Notes under the pieces: model-generated | What the model was told of the DNA's origin: nothing | Seen by the model: only the letters and a program-made list of their open reading frames with translations | The model's database searches: none | In this document: one piece after another, positions 32,278 to 39,855 of the stretch | Numbering within the stretch: the stretch's first letter is position 1 | Layout: every line of letters starts with the position of its first letter | Origin: Desulfobacterales bacterium GWB2_56_26 | Lineage (GTDB): Bacteria > Desulfobacterota > Desulfobulbia > Desulfobulbales > Desulfocapsaceae | Assembly: GCA_001799365.1 (NCBI GenBank) | Contig: MGTI01000053.1 | Span: forward strand, 1 to 42,573 | Direction: 5' to 3' | Length of the DNA: 42,573 bases | Translations under genes and position numbers: made by a program

Positions 32278-35200
32278 ATGCACGAAACACTCCTCAATCT
32301 CCTGACGAAGGAACAAACTCTCTCCGTGGCCGGACTGCGCGGGGCGAGTCCCGCCTGGCTTGCGGCAAAAGTGGCGGACCACCGCACCTGTTGCTGTATC
32401 GTGCCGGATGAGCATCTCATTTCGGTCTTCGAACAGGACATCGGTCTTTTCACCGAAAAACAGATTCTGCCGTACCCGGGCCATGAAATTCCGCCCTATA
32501 CCCCGCTCTCTCCGGACCAGCGGATCGCAGCTGCCCGCCTCTCCACTCTCTACAGTCTGAAAACCGGCAGCGGCGGCATCATGATCACCTCGATCGAGGC
32601 GCTGCTGCGACGGGTCATGCCGGCCGGTCTCCTGACCCGAGTTGCCGAATATCTGATGGCGGGCGAGGATTGCGATCGGGACGACCTGGTGCAGCGATTG
32701 GTCTACCTCGGCTATGAAAAGTCGGCCCTGGTGCAGTCGGTGGGGGATTTTTCGGTGCGCGGCGGCATTGTCGATATCTATCCGCCGCCCTTTACCCTCG
32801 ATTCCGGACTTACCCACGAGGGTCCGATCCGCCTCGATTTTTTCGGCGACACCATCGAATCGTTGCGCCCCTTCGATCCGTTCACCCAGCGTTCGTCCGG
32901 GGAACTCGGCGAAGCCACGCTCCTGCCGGTAACGGACGTCCTCCTCGACCCCGCGCCTGACCGTTTAAAGAAGATCATCGGACTGATCCACGAGGTAAGC
33001 GAACAAAACGGCTGGAACAGCGAGGAAACCGCCCGCATGGCGGAACGGGTAGGAAGCGGCCTGCGCTTTGAGGGGATGGAGTTTTTCCTGCCTCTCTTCT
33101 ACCCGGACCATGAACAGCCGACCTCGTCCGTCCTTGAGTTTCTGCCAAAGGACGCGGTATTGCTGCTCGTCGATCCGGAAGGCATCCGGCAGAGCATGAA
33201 TCTCACGCTCGAGCGCATCTGCAAAAACTACGAGACCGCCCGGGAGATGGCCAACCCCGCCCTGCCGCCCGCCGAGCTCTTTCTGCTGGAGGATGAGGTC
33301 ACCAGGCAGTTGGCCGGCTTTTCGCAGCTGAACGTCACCGATTTTACCCGTCCGGATGAAGAGACGATTACCATATCCACCGGCAATCATCAGCTGCTGA
33401 AACAGGAAATCTCCCTCAATCGCGCCAAGCTCGGCATTCTCGCTCCGCTCTCCGCCCAGATTTACACCTGGCAGAAAAGCGGCGAACGGGTGGTGGTCTG
33501 CTGCCGTTCGTCGCGACATACCAAGAATCTTGCCGAACTTCTCGGCAAACACGGCCATCAGGTGGAAATTCTGCCGGCACCTCTTGCGCTCGAACATCTG
33601 CCCGCTCGCGAAGGGGACCAGCCGCTTTTTCTCTGCGATCACCCGCTGTCGGAAGGATTTTCCCTGCCGGGCCTGCGCCTCCACCTCCTCTCCGAGAGCG
33701 AACTGTTCGGAGAGATGCGGCTCGGCGGCAAGAAAAAGGGCAAACCAAAAGAGGATCCGCTGCTCTTTACCGAGCTGCATTACGGCGATGTCGTCGTCCA
33801 TCGCGACCATGGCTTAGGCGTCTATCGCGGCCTCGACACCGTAACCTTCCAAGGGGTGATCAACGATTTCGTCTGCCTCGAATATAAGGACGGCGACAAG
33901 CTCTATCTTCCCGTCGACCGGTTGAACCTGCTCACTCGGTACCAGGGTCTCTCCGACCGCGACCCCAAGATCGACAAGCTCGGCACCCAGAACTGGAAGA
34001 CCACCAAAACCAAGGTGAAGGAAGAGGTCTGGAAGGTCGCCCAGGAACTGCTCGACATCTATGCCAAGCGCGAACTGCGGGAAGGCCGCCAGTTCTCACC
34101 GGCCGGGCAGCTCTTTCACGAACTGGAGGAATCCTTCCCCTTCGACGAGACCCCCGGCCAGGATCAATCGATCAGCGATGTAATAGGCGATCTTACCAGC
34201 GAACGGCCGATGGACCGGCTGGTCTGCGGCGATGTCGGCTACGGCAAGACCGAGGTGGCGGTCCGCGCCGCCTTCAAGGTGGTCGAGGATGGCTATCAGG
34301 TAGCCATCCTGGTACCCACCACCGTGCTTGCCGAACAGCATGCCAAGACCTTTGCCGAACGGCTGCAGGGTTTTCCGGTCACCATCGCCTGTCTCAACCG
34401 GTTTCGCAGCCAGGCGGAACAGAAGAAGATCCTGAAAGATCTGGCCAAAGGCCAGATCGACGTCATCATCGGCACCCACCGGCTCTTGTCCAAGGACGTG
34501 GTCTTCAAGGAGCTCGGGCTGGTGGTCATCGACGAAGAGCACCGGTTCGGCGTCGCCCATAAGGAAAAGCTGAAAAAGCTGCGGGCCGAGGTCGACATCC
34601 TGACGCTCACCGCCACCCCGATCCCCAGGACCCTGCAGATGTCGCTGCTGTCGATCCGCGACCTGTCGGTCATCTCCACCCCGCCGATCCACCGCCAGCC
34701 GGTCAAGACCTTCGTTGCCCGCTTCGACGAGCTGGTCATCAAAGAGGCGGTCAGCAAGGAACTGCGGCGCGGCGGCCAGGTTTTTTTCGTCCACAACCGG
34801 GTGAGATCCATCCAGCGGATGGCCTCTCTCGTGCAGCAATTGGTGCCGGAAGCGCGCATCGCCGTGGCCCACGGCCAGATGGCCGGCAAGGAGCTGGAAG
34901 AGATCATGGTCTCCTTTGTCACCAAGAAAATCAACGTCTTGGTCAGCACTACCATTATCGAGTCGGGACTTGACATCCCATCGGCCAATACCATCATCAT
35001 CAACAGGGCCGACATGCTTGGCCTGGCTGAGATTTATCAGCTGCGGGGCCGGGTCGGGCGGTCGAGCATCCAGTCGTTCGCCTACCTGTTAGTGCCGTCG
35101 CTCGACAGCCTGAGCAAAGATTCCAAGGAGCGGCTCCGGGCGCTTATGGACTGCAACGATCTCGGCGGCGGTTTCAAACTGGCCATGAGCGACCTGCAGA

Positions 35201-35823
35201 TCCGCGGCGGCGGCAACCTGCTCGGGGTCAGCCAGAGCGGCAATATCGCCGCTATCGGCTACGATCTCTATCTCGACCTGCTGCAGAAGACGGTTGCCGA
35301 CCTCAAGGCGCAGTCGATCAAGGACGACAGACCCATCCGCGAGGACCTCGATCCGGAAGTGAACCTCCAGCTCTCTGCCTATATCCCGGAAAGCTATATC
35401 CCGGATGTCAGCCAGCGCTACATCACCTATCGTCGCATGGCGGCGTTGACCACCTCTTCGCCTGAGATGCAGACCGACCTGGAGGAGGAACTTATCGACC
35501 GCTACGGGCCGCTGCCGATCGAGACCGTTACCCTCTTTCGGATCATCGCCCTGAAGAAAGAACTCGCCGGCTTACGCATCGGCAAGCTCGAACAGGGCCG
35601 CGACAGCCTGGTACTGACTTTCCTGAACGACACGCCCCTTGCGCCGGAGATGTTGCTTTCTTACCTTGAAAGAGCCGGGACCAAAAAACACGCTGCCGTC
35701 CCCAAGCTTACTCCGGACGGGCGGCTTATCATTTTCGGCCGGCTGACTTCGACCGAACACGTTTTCGAAACCATTGCAAAGATCCTTCATGAACTGGGCA
35801 AACTTGTCTCCGCTGCCTGCTGA
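32278..35823 (+). CDS. mfd: Transcription-repair coupling factor Mfd
   Basis: 1181 residues from ATG at 32278; two TTG codons just upstream are less likely and no strong ribosome site is visible. The order is a UvrB-homology region in the first 330 residues, the RNA-polymerase-interacting domain beginning near 500 (Tyr-Gly-Asp-Val-Val-Val-His-Arg-Asp-His-Gly-Leu-Gly), the superfamily 2 helicase with P-loop Gly-Asp-Val-Gly-Tyr-Gly-Lys-Thr near 650 and Asp-Glu-Glu-His-Arg-Phe near 751, and a TRCF C-terminal domain. It displaces stalled RNA polymerase at DNA lesions and recruits UvrA. Start is 72 bp after bamA; its 3' end overlaps the HAD gene. Confidence 0.96.
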   Translation: MHETLLNLLTKEQTLSVAGLRGASPAWLAAKVADHRTCCCIVPDEHLISVFEQDIGLFTEKQILPYPGHEIPPYTPLSPDQRIAAARLSTLYSLKTGSGGIMITSIEALLRRVMPAGLLTRVAEYLMAGEDCDRDDLVQRLVYLGYEKSALVQSVGDFSVRGGIVDIYPPPFTLDSGLTHEGPIRLDFFGDTIESLRPFDPFTQRSSGELGEATLLPVTDVLLDPAPDRLKKIIGLIHEVSEQNGWNSEETARMAERVGSGLRFEGMEFFLPLFYPDHEQPTSSVLEFLPKDAVLLLVDPEGIRQSMNLTLERICKNYETAREMANPALPPAELFLLEDEVTRQLAGFSQLNVTDFTRPDEETITISTGNHQLLKQEISLNRAKLGILAPLSAQIYTWQKSGERVVVCCRSSRHTKNLAELLGKHGHQVEILPAPLALEHLPAREGDQPLFLCDHPLSEGFSLPGLRLHLLSESELFGEMRLGGKKKGKPKEDPLLFTELHYGDVVVHRDHGLGVYRGLDTVTFQGVINDFVCLEYKDGDKLYLPVDRLNLLTRYQGLSDRDPKIDKLGTQNWKTTKTKVKEEVWKVAQELLDIYAKRELREGRQFSPAGQLFHELEESFPFDETPGQDQSISDVIGDLTSERPMDRLVCGDVGYGKTEVAVRAAFKVVEDGYQVAILVPTTVLAEQHAKTFAERLQGFPVTIACLNRFRSQAEQKKILKDLAKGQIDVIIGTHRLLSKDVVFKELGLVVIDEEHRFGVAHKEKLKKLRAEVDILTLTATPIPRTLQMSLLSIRDLSVISTPPIHRQPVKTFVARFDELVIKEAVSKELRRGGQVFFVHNRVRSIQRMASLVQQLVPEARIAVAHGQMAGKELEEIMVSFVTKKINVLVSTTIIESGLDIPSANTIIINRADMLGLAEIYQLRGRVGRSSIQSFAYLLVPSLDSLSKDSKERLRALMDCNDLGGGFKLAMSDLQIRGGGNLLGVSQSGNIAAIGYDLYLDLLQKTVADLKAQSIKDDRPIREDLDPEVNLQLSAYIPESYIPDVSQRYITYRRMAALTTSSPEMQTDLEEELIDRYGPLPIETVTLFRIIALKKELAGLRIGKLEQGRDSLVLTFLNDTPLAPEMLLSYLERAGTKKHAAVPKLTPDGRLIIFGRLTSTEHVFETIAKILHELGKLVSAAC

Positions 35824-36499
35824 ACCACAGGAGGCCCCGATTCCGCCGAATTTCACCTGGCAGGAGGTCGATACGATCTTCCTCGACATGGACGGCACCC
35901 TCCTCGACAAGTACTACGATGACTTCTTCTGGGAGCAGTATGTCCCCGAGGTCTACGCCTTCCGCAATAGTCTTCTGCCGGACCAGGCCCGGGAGCAGCT
36001 GCTGGCGGTGTACCGCAGCGTCGAAAACACCCTGCAATGGACCGATCTCGACTACTGGTCCGAGCGACTGGACCTGGATATTACGGCGCTGAAGAGAGAA
36101 GTGAGTCATTTGGTCGACGTCCATCCCCACGTTGTCGATTTCTTCCGCCACATGCAGGAAAAGGATAAAAAACTCTATCTCGTCACCAACGCCCATCCCA
36201 AAACCCTGCAGGTGAAAATGGAGAAAGTGAGAATCGAGCATTGGTTCGAGCAACTGATCTGCTCCCAGGAAGTTGGAGCGGCCAAGGAGCAGCCCGAGTT
36301 TTGGCAGAGACTGCAGCATCTGCTGCCGTACGACCGGACGAGGACTCTTTTCGCCGACGATACCGAAAAAGTCCTTCACTCGGCGGCCGCCTACGGCATC
36401 AAACATCTGATCCATGTGGCAAAACCCAGCTCCCGGCTTCTTCCCCGTCATTCATTCCACTTCCCGTCGATCCTCAACTTTCGGGAATTGATGTTTTAG
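35789..36499 (+). CDS. HAD-superfamily nucleotidase, YrfG-like
   Basis: 236 residues. The HAD motif I is Phe-Leu-Asp-Met-Asp-Gly-Thr-Leu-Leu-Asp near 29-38, motif II is Leu-Val-Thr-Asn-Ala-His near 135, and motif IV is Phe-Ala-Asp-Asp-Thr near 188-192. The segment after motif I (Tyr-Tyr-Asp-Asp-Phe-Phe-Trp-Glu-Gln-Tyr-Val-Pro) matches YrfG-type GMP/IMP 5'-nucleotidases, which dephosphorylate purine monophosphates. Exact substrate is inferred. ATG at 35789 lies 35 bp inside the mfd 3' end, so the two are translationally linked; a TTG at 35774 is less likely. A 7-bp inverted repeat (CTCCAGG/CCTGGAG, 36576-36620) lies downstream, before the next gene. Confidence 0.83.
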   Translation: MNWANLSPLPAEPQEAPIPPNFTWQEVDTIFLDMDGTLLDKYYDDFFWEQYVPEVYAFRNSLLPDQAREQLLAVYRSVENTLQWTDLDYWSERLDLDITALKREVSHLVDVHPHVVDFFRHMQEKDKKLYLVTNAHPKTLQVKMEKVRIEHWFEQLICSQEVGAAKEQPEFWQRLQHLLPYDRTRTLFADDTEKVLHSAAAYGIKHLIHVAKPSSRLLPRHSFHFPSILNFRELMF

Positions 36500-36654
36500 G
36501 TGACCCCAGGCAGTTCGAGCCCTGGACCGCCTTGGTCTTCCGCCGATCGGATATGAGAATATTGTTGCAAAGTTGCTCCAGGATGACTACCAATAGTTGT
36601 GTATCATCACCCACCTGGAGTTTATGAAATCACCATTATTAGGAGTAACTGGAA

Positions 36655-37113
36655 ATGAAAAAATTATCGCTGTTTTTGCTTCCGGTCATTATTGCCTTCA
36701 CCCTCTCGTCCTGTGGCCCCCAATATAGCAAGGGGACTCAGGGTGCCGGAATCGGCGCGGCCGGCGGGGCCATCGCCGGTCAGGCCATCGGCCGCAGCAC
36801 GGAAGCAACCTTGATCGGTGCCGCAGTGGGCACCCTGCTCGGCTACATTGTCGGCAACGAAATGGACAAATACGACCGGCAGCAGCTGAATCAGACGTAT
36901 GAGTACGCACCCTCCGGCCAACCGACCTCATGGCACAATCCTGATAACGGCAACAGCTATCAGGTCGTTCCGCAGCCGGCCTATACCCAGCCCAGCCAGC
37001 CGGACAGGCCCTGCCGGAAAGCGGAAATCCTTGCCACCATCGACGGCCGGACCGAAAAAACCTACACCACCGCCTGCCGCAACAGTGTCGGGCAGTGGGT
37101 CCTGCAGAATTGA
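36655..37113 (+). CDS. Glycine-zipper outer-membrane lipoprotein (17-kDa surface antigen-like)
   Basis: 152 residues. A lipoprotein signal ends at the lipobox Leu-Ser-Ser-Cys near residue 20. Residues 30-68 are a glycine zipper (Gly-Ala-Gly-Ile-Gly-Ala-Ala-Gly-Gly-Ala, then Gly-Thr-Leu-Leu-Gly-Tyr-Ile-Val-Gly) able to insert into or pack against membranes. The C-terminal domain has Trp-His-Asn-Pro-Asp-Asn-Gly, Val-Val-Pro-Gln-Pro-Ala-Tyr, Pro-Cys-Arg and a final Ala-Cys-Arg...Gly-Gln-Trp, as in rickettsial 17-kDa antigen-like proteins, with two Cys that may pair. It is probably an envelope-structure protein. It has its own leader of about 150 bp and a hairpin after it. Confidence 0.86.
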   Translation: MKKLSLFLLPVIIAFTLSSCGPQYSKGTQGAGIGAAGGAIAGQAIGRSTEATLIGAAVGTLLGYIVGNEMDKYDRQQLNQTYEYAPSGQPTSWHNPDNGNSYQVVPQPAYTQPSQPDRPCRKAEILATIDGRTEKTYTTACRNSVGQWVLQN

Positions 37114-37134
37114 TCTGCCGCACCTTGAACGACC

Positions 37135-37177
37135 GCCTCCTTCACTGCCGGTGAAGGAGGCATAGTCGCCTATTTTT
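37135..37177 (+). terminator. Terminator-like hairpin after the glycine-zipper lipoprotein
   Basis: GCCTCCTTCAC (37135-37145) and GTGAAGGAGGC (37151-37161) pair perfectly over 11 bp. The T-run (TATTTTT) starts 9 nt later, after a small overlapping AGGC/GCCT stem that could form the final hairpin instead. Confidence 0.6.
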
Positions 37178-37202
37178 CTTACTCTTTTCTTTTTCCTCTC
37201 AC

Positions 37203-38087
37203 ATGGCACCATCGCCCAAAGGCCAGTCGCGTCTGGCGCAATTCGCCTTAATCCTGGCCATGGTCCTCTGGGCAAGTTCTTTTATTGCCCTGAAATTTGC
37301 CTTTCGCACCTATGACCCCCTGGTGGTGATCTTCGGGCGCATGTTCATCGCCAGCATCTGTTTTCTCATGATCGGCAGGCGCCTGGCCCAGACACTCCAC
37401 TACCGCAAGGGGGACTACAAACTCATCCTGTTCATGGCCCTGTGCGAGCCCTGCCTCTACTTCCTGTTCGAGGCCAAAGCGGTGGAAAACACCACCGCCT
37501 CCCAGGCGGGGCTGATCACCGCCATGCTGCCGATTCTGGTCATGATCGCCGCCGGCCTTATTCTCAAGGAACGAATCACCGGCCGCTCCATCGCCGGCTC
37601 GATCATCGCGGTGTCGGGTGTCTGCTGGCTGACCTTGTTGAGCAGTCCGACCGCCGATGCTCCCAACCCGCTGCTCGGCAACTTTCTCGAATTCCTGGCG
37701 ATGGTCTGCGCCACCGGCTATACCATCGCCCTCAAATCGCTCACCGAACGCTACGCCCCCTTCTTCCTTACAGCCATACAGGCCTTTGCCGGCTGTCTGT
37801 TCTACTTTCCGTTGTTGTTTCTTCCGGGGACCAAACTCCCCACCGAATTTCACCTGGGCCCTGCTCTGGCAATTGTCTACCTCGGGGCGATCATCACCCT
37901 GGGTGCCTACGGCCTGTACAATTATGGCCTGAAACATGCGCCCGCCAATAAAGCCGCTTCGTATGTCAACCTCATCCCGGTTTTCTCGGTGATCATGGGC
38001 TGGCTGCTTCTCGGCGAGACCTTTACCGCCGGACAGACTGGTGCCGCAGTCGTGGTCATGGCTGGGGTCTATCTGAGCCAGAGATAG
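37203..38087 (+). CDS. EamA/DMT-family transporter
   Basis: 294 residues with about ten predicted membrane helices and two EamA repeats: the first from about 12 to 147, the second from about 158 to 292. Typical features are Trp-Ala-Ser-Ser-Phe-Ile-Ala near 24-30, Thr-Ala-Met-Leu-Pro-Ile-Leu and Leu-Lys-Glu-Arg-Ile-Thr near the end of repeat one, and Asn-Leu-Ile-Pro-Val-Phe-Ser-Val-Ile-Met-Gly and Leu-Leu-Gly-Glu-Thr-Phe in repeat two. Members move amino acids, nucleosides or other metabolites across the inner membrane; the substrate is unknown. No clear ribosome site precedes ATG 37203. The upstream hairpin suggests separate transcription from the lipoprotein gene. Confidence 0.88.
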   Translation: MAPSPKGQSRLAQFALILAMVLWASSFIALKFAFRTYDPLVVIFGRMFIASICFLMIGRRLAQTLHYRKGDYKLILFMALCEPCLYFLFEAKAVENTTASQAGLITAMLPILVMIAAGLILKERITGRSIAGSIIAVSGVCWLTLLSSPTADAPNPLLGNFLEFLAMVCATGYTIALKSLTERYAPFFLTAIQAFAGCLFYFPLLFLPGTKLPTEFHLGPALAIVYLGAIITLGAYGLYNYGLKHAPANKAASYVNLIPVFSVIMGWLLLGETFTAGQTGAAVVVMAGVYLSQR

Positions 38088-38428
38088 CTCACCGAAGTTG
38101 CCCTAGTTCCAGGCAATCCATCCCCAATGCCACAGACGTCCGAGGCCCTCGCTCCACCCACCTTTCCGTTAAAAAAAGATTGACAAAATTCGTCCGAAAG
38201 TTAATGATCATGAATCGATTGAGCGCTTGCTCGGATATTTTGCATGTAATTTTTCCTGAATAAGTAATCGAATTCCTGCGACAATAATCCGACTGAGCGC
38301 TCGGACGAAAAGGCCCGCTTGCTATGATCTGAGTACCTGTTTCGGCATATAGGGTCTGTAATGTTTTCATTACAGACAGTCTTTATACAAACGAAGTTCT
38401 TAGTCATCTTTCGCAAAAGGAGGAGCGT
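38088..38428 (+). promoter_or_regulatory. 341-bp control region before the ten-helix membrane protein
   Basis: No gene is visible. It holds a possible promoter (TTGACA at 38180-38185, TAATGA at 38202-38207), two related TGAGCGCT...CTCGGA elements about 74 bp apart (near 38219 and 38293), and a perfect 10-bp inverted repeat GTCTGTAATG-TTTT-CATTACAGAC at 38354-38377, 52 bp before the ATG. The repeat has no T-tail, so it looks more like an operator or leader hairpin than a terminator. The strong ribosome site AGGAGGAG precedes the ATG. The amount of structure suggests a tightly regulated gene. Confidence 0.5.
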
Positions 38429-39745
38429 ATGGCCGCAGCAGCAGAACTCAAGCCCCGGTGGGGACAACCCCTCACCGGAATCATCTCTTTTATTGCTTTC
38501 ACCGGCATTGCCTGGATACTCTGGTTTTTCCTGAGTGATCCGCGGGGACCGCTGCACACCTTCCCCTATCCCTTCGTGCTCTATCTGGCCATGATGATCC
38601 TGGTCGGCCTGTGGCAGCATATGTTTCTCGGCGACTGGCCTTTCGAGGATCTGCCCCAGCCGACGCGCGGCATCGTCGAGACCTTCGTCAACCTGGTCCT
38701 CGTCTGGTTTGTCATCCATGTGGTCTTTTACAGGGTTCTCGGAATAGGCTTCAACTTCCTCAGCGAGAGCAACCTCGAAGCTCTGGCCTCAGGCGGCTCC
38801 TACGTCGCCCAGTTCAAGGACGCGGCCGGCACCATGGTCGCCGCCGGCAAGGAACTTTCCCTGGAAAAACTCGTAGCCGGTACCGCCCGCTACGGCGAAA
38901 GGGCGGTGGTCTGCTTTGTCCTCATCGGCTTTTTCAGTTATCCGTTCATCACCATCCTGTTCGGCAAATGGCCGGTCCGTCCCAGCGACCTGAAACAACC
39001 CATGGCCGGCCTGGCCGAATTCGGCTGGTCTTCGCTGTGGACCATGTTTTTCTACGTCGCCCTTATCGTGCCCTTCTGGGGGATGCTCTACGGCAAGGTC
39101 TTCGGGACCTCCTACGGCATGAATTTCCCATGGTGGACGGCAATCGCCGGCACCTCGCATGTCCACTGGGTATTCGGCTGGTGGGAATGGATGATCGTCG
39201 TCCTGTTCATGACCCCAAACGTCTGGCGGATGAAGCCCTGGTCGTCGATCAAGCTCGCCCAGCCCTTGAAGGGGTTGGTATCCTTTTTCGCCATCGTGGT
39301 GATCGGTTACCTGATAGCTATGGCCTGTGTGAAATTTGCCCCCGTCTGGCTGCCTGACATGACCGAGGCGCTGAAGGCCAACAACAACGACAGCATGACG
39401 CGCTTCCTGTGGTATCATGCCGCGGAAATCGCCGGCTTCACCCTCATCCCCTTCCTGGTCTGGCATCATTATTTCGACGATATGGTACCGATGCAGGACA
39501 TAGATTCGTGGGGCGCTTTCTGGTTCCGAACCGTCGGTGTCGGCGTCTTCTGCGTGCTGAACTATATCTTCTTCTACTACATCAACTTCGGTCACTGGGG
39601 GCTTGGCAACCACCATATGGCACATGGCGTGGCGGACAGGGTCCTGCACGGCGAATCGCTGATCTGGAACTTCTGGTGGATCATTCCCCTGCTCTGGAAC
39701 GAATGGTTCTTCCACAAGTGGCCGTTCTACACCCACGAACATTAA
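38429..39745 (+). CDS. Ten-helix integral membrane protein of unknown function, rich in His and Trp
   Basis: 438 residues. I count about ten hydrophobic segments, near 16-35, 46-67, 85-104, 157-178, 198-222, 235-260, 285-303, 329-348, 366-387 and 412-432. Histidines and tryptophans cluster at helix ends: Trp-Gln-His-Met near 63, Ser-His-Val-His-Trp near 244, Trp-Tyr-His-Ala-Ala-Glu near 331, Trp-His-His-Tyr-Phe near 348, and His-Trp-Gly-Leu-Gly-Asn-His-His-Met-Ala-His before the last helix. Such placement is common where haem, metal or quinone is bound, but I recognise no family and make no functional claim. It stands alone, between a structured control region and a bidirectional terminator. 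Confidence 0.8.
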   Translation: MAAAAELKPRWGQPLTGIISFIAFTGIAWILWFFLSDPRGPLHTFPYPFVLYLAMMILVGLWQHMFLGDWPFEDLPQPTRGIVETFVNLVLVWFVIHVVFYRVLGIGFNFLSESNLEALASGGSYVAQFKDAAGTMVAAGKELSLEKLVAGTARYGERAVVCFVLIGFFSYPFITILFGKWPVRPSDLKQPMAGLAEFGWSSLWTMFFYVALIVPFWGMLYGKVFGTSYGMNFPWWTAIAGTSHVHWVFGWWEWMIVVLFMTPNVWRMKPWSSIKLAQPLKGLVSFFAIVVIGYLIAMACVKFAPVWLPDMTEALKANNNDSMTRFLWYHAAEIAGFTLIPFLVWHHYFDDMVPMQDIDSWGAFWFRTVGVGVFCVLNYIFFYYINFGHWGLGNHHMAHGVADRVLHGESLIWNFWWIIPLLWNEWFFHKWPFYTHEH

Positions 39746-39776
39746 GTTCCTGCTGAAAGGTAGATAAAACAAAAAA

Positions 39777-39810
39777 GGCCGGGATCTCACGACGAGATCC
39801 CGGCCTTTTT
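39777..39810. terminator. Bidirectional intrinsic terminator
   Basis: GGCCGGGATCTC (39777-39788) and GAGATCCCGGCC (39794-39805) form a perfect 12-bp stem around ACGAC. T-runs lie on both sides (TTTTTGTTTT on the plus strand, TTTTTTGTTTT on the minus), so it can end both the ten-helix membrane protein gene and the convergent LTA-synthase-like gene. Confidence 0.95.
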
Positions 39811-39855
39811 GTTTTGAAAGAGTCGCCAGTTCTGTTGGGGTGGCTGCCTTTGCCG

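Noticed and set aside
36500-36560. tRNA-like T-loop (AGTTCGAGCCC) after the HAD gene
   Set aside because: No anticodon arm, D-arm or acceptor stem can be formed around it; no CCA-end context.
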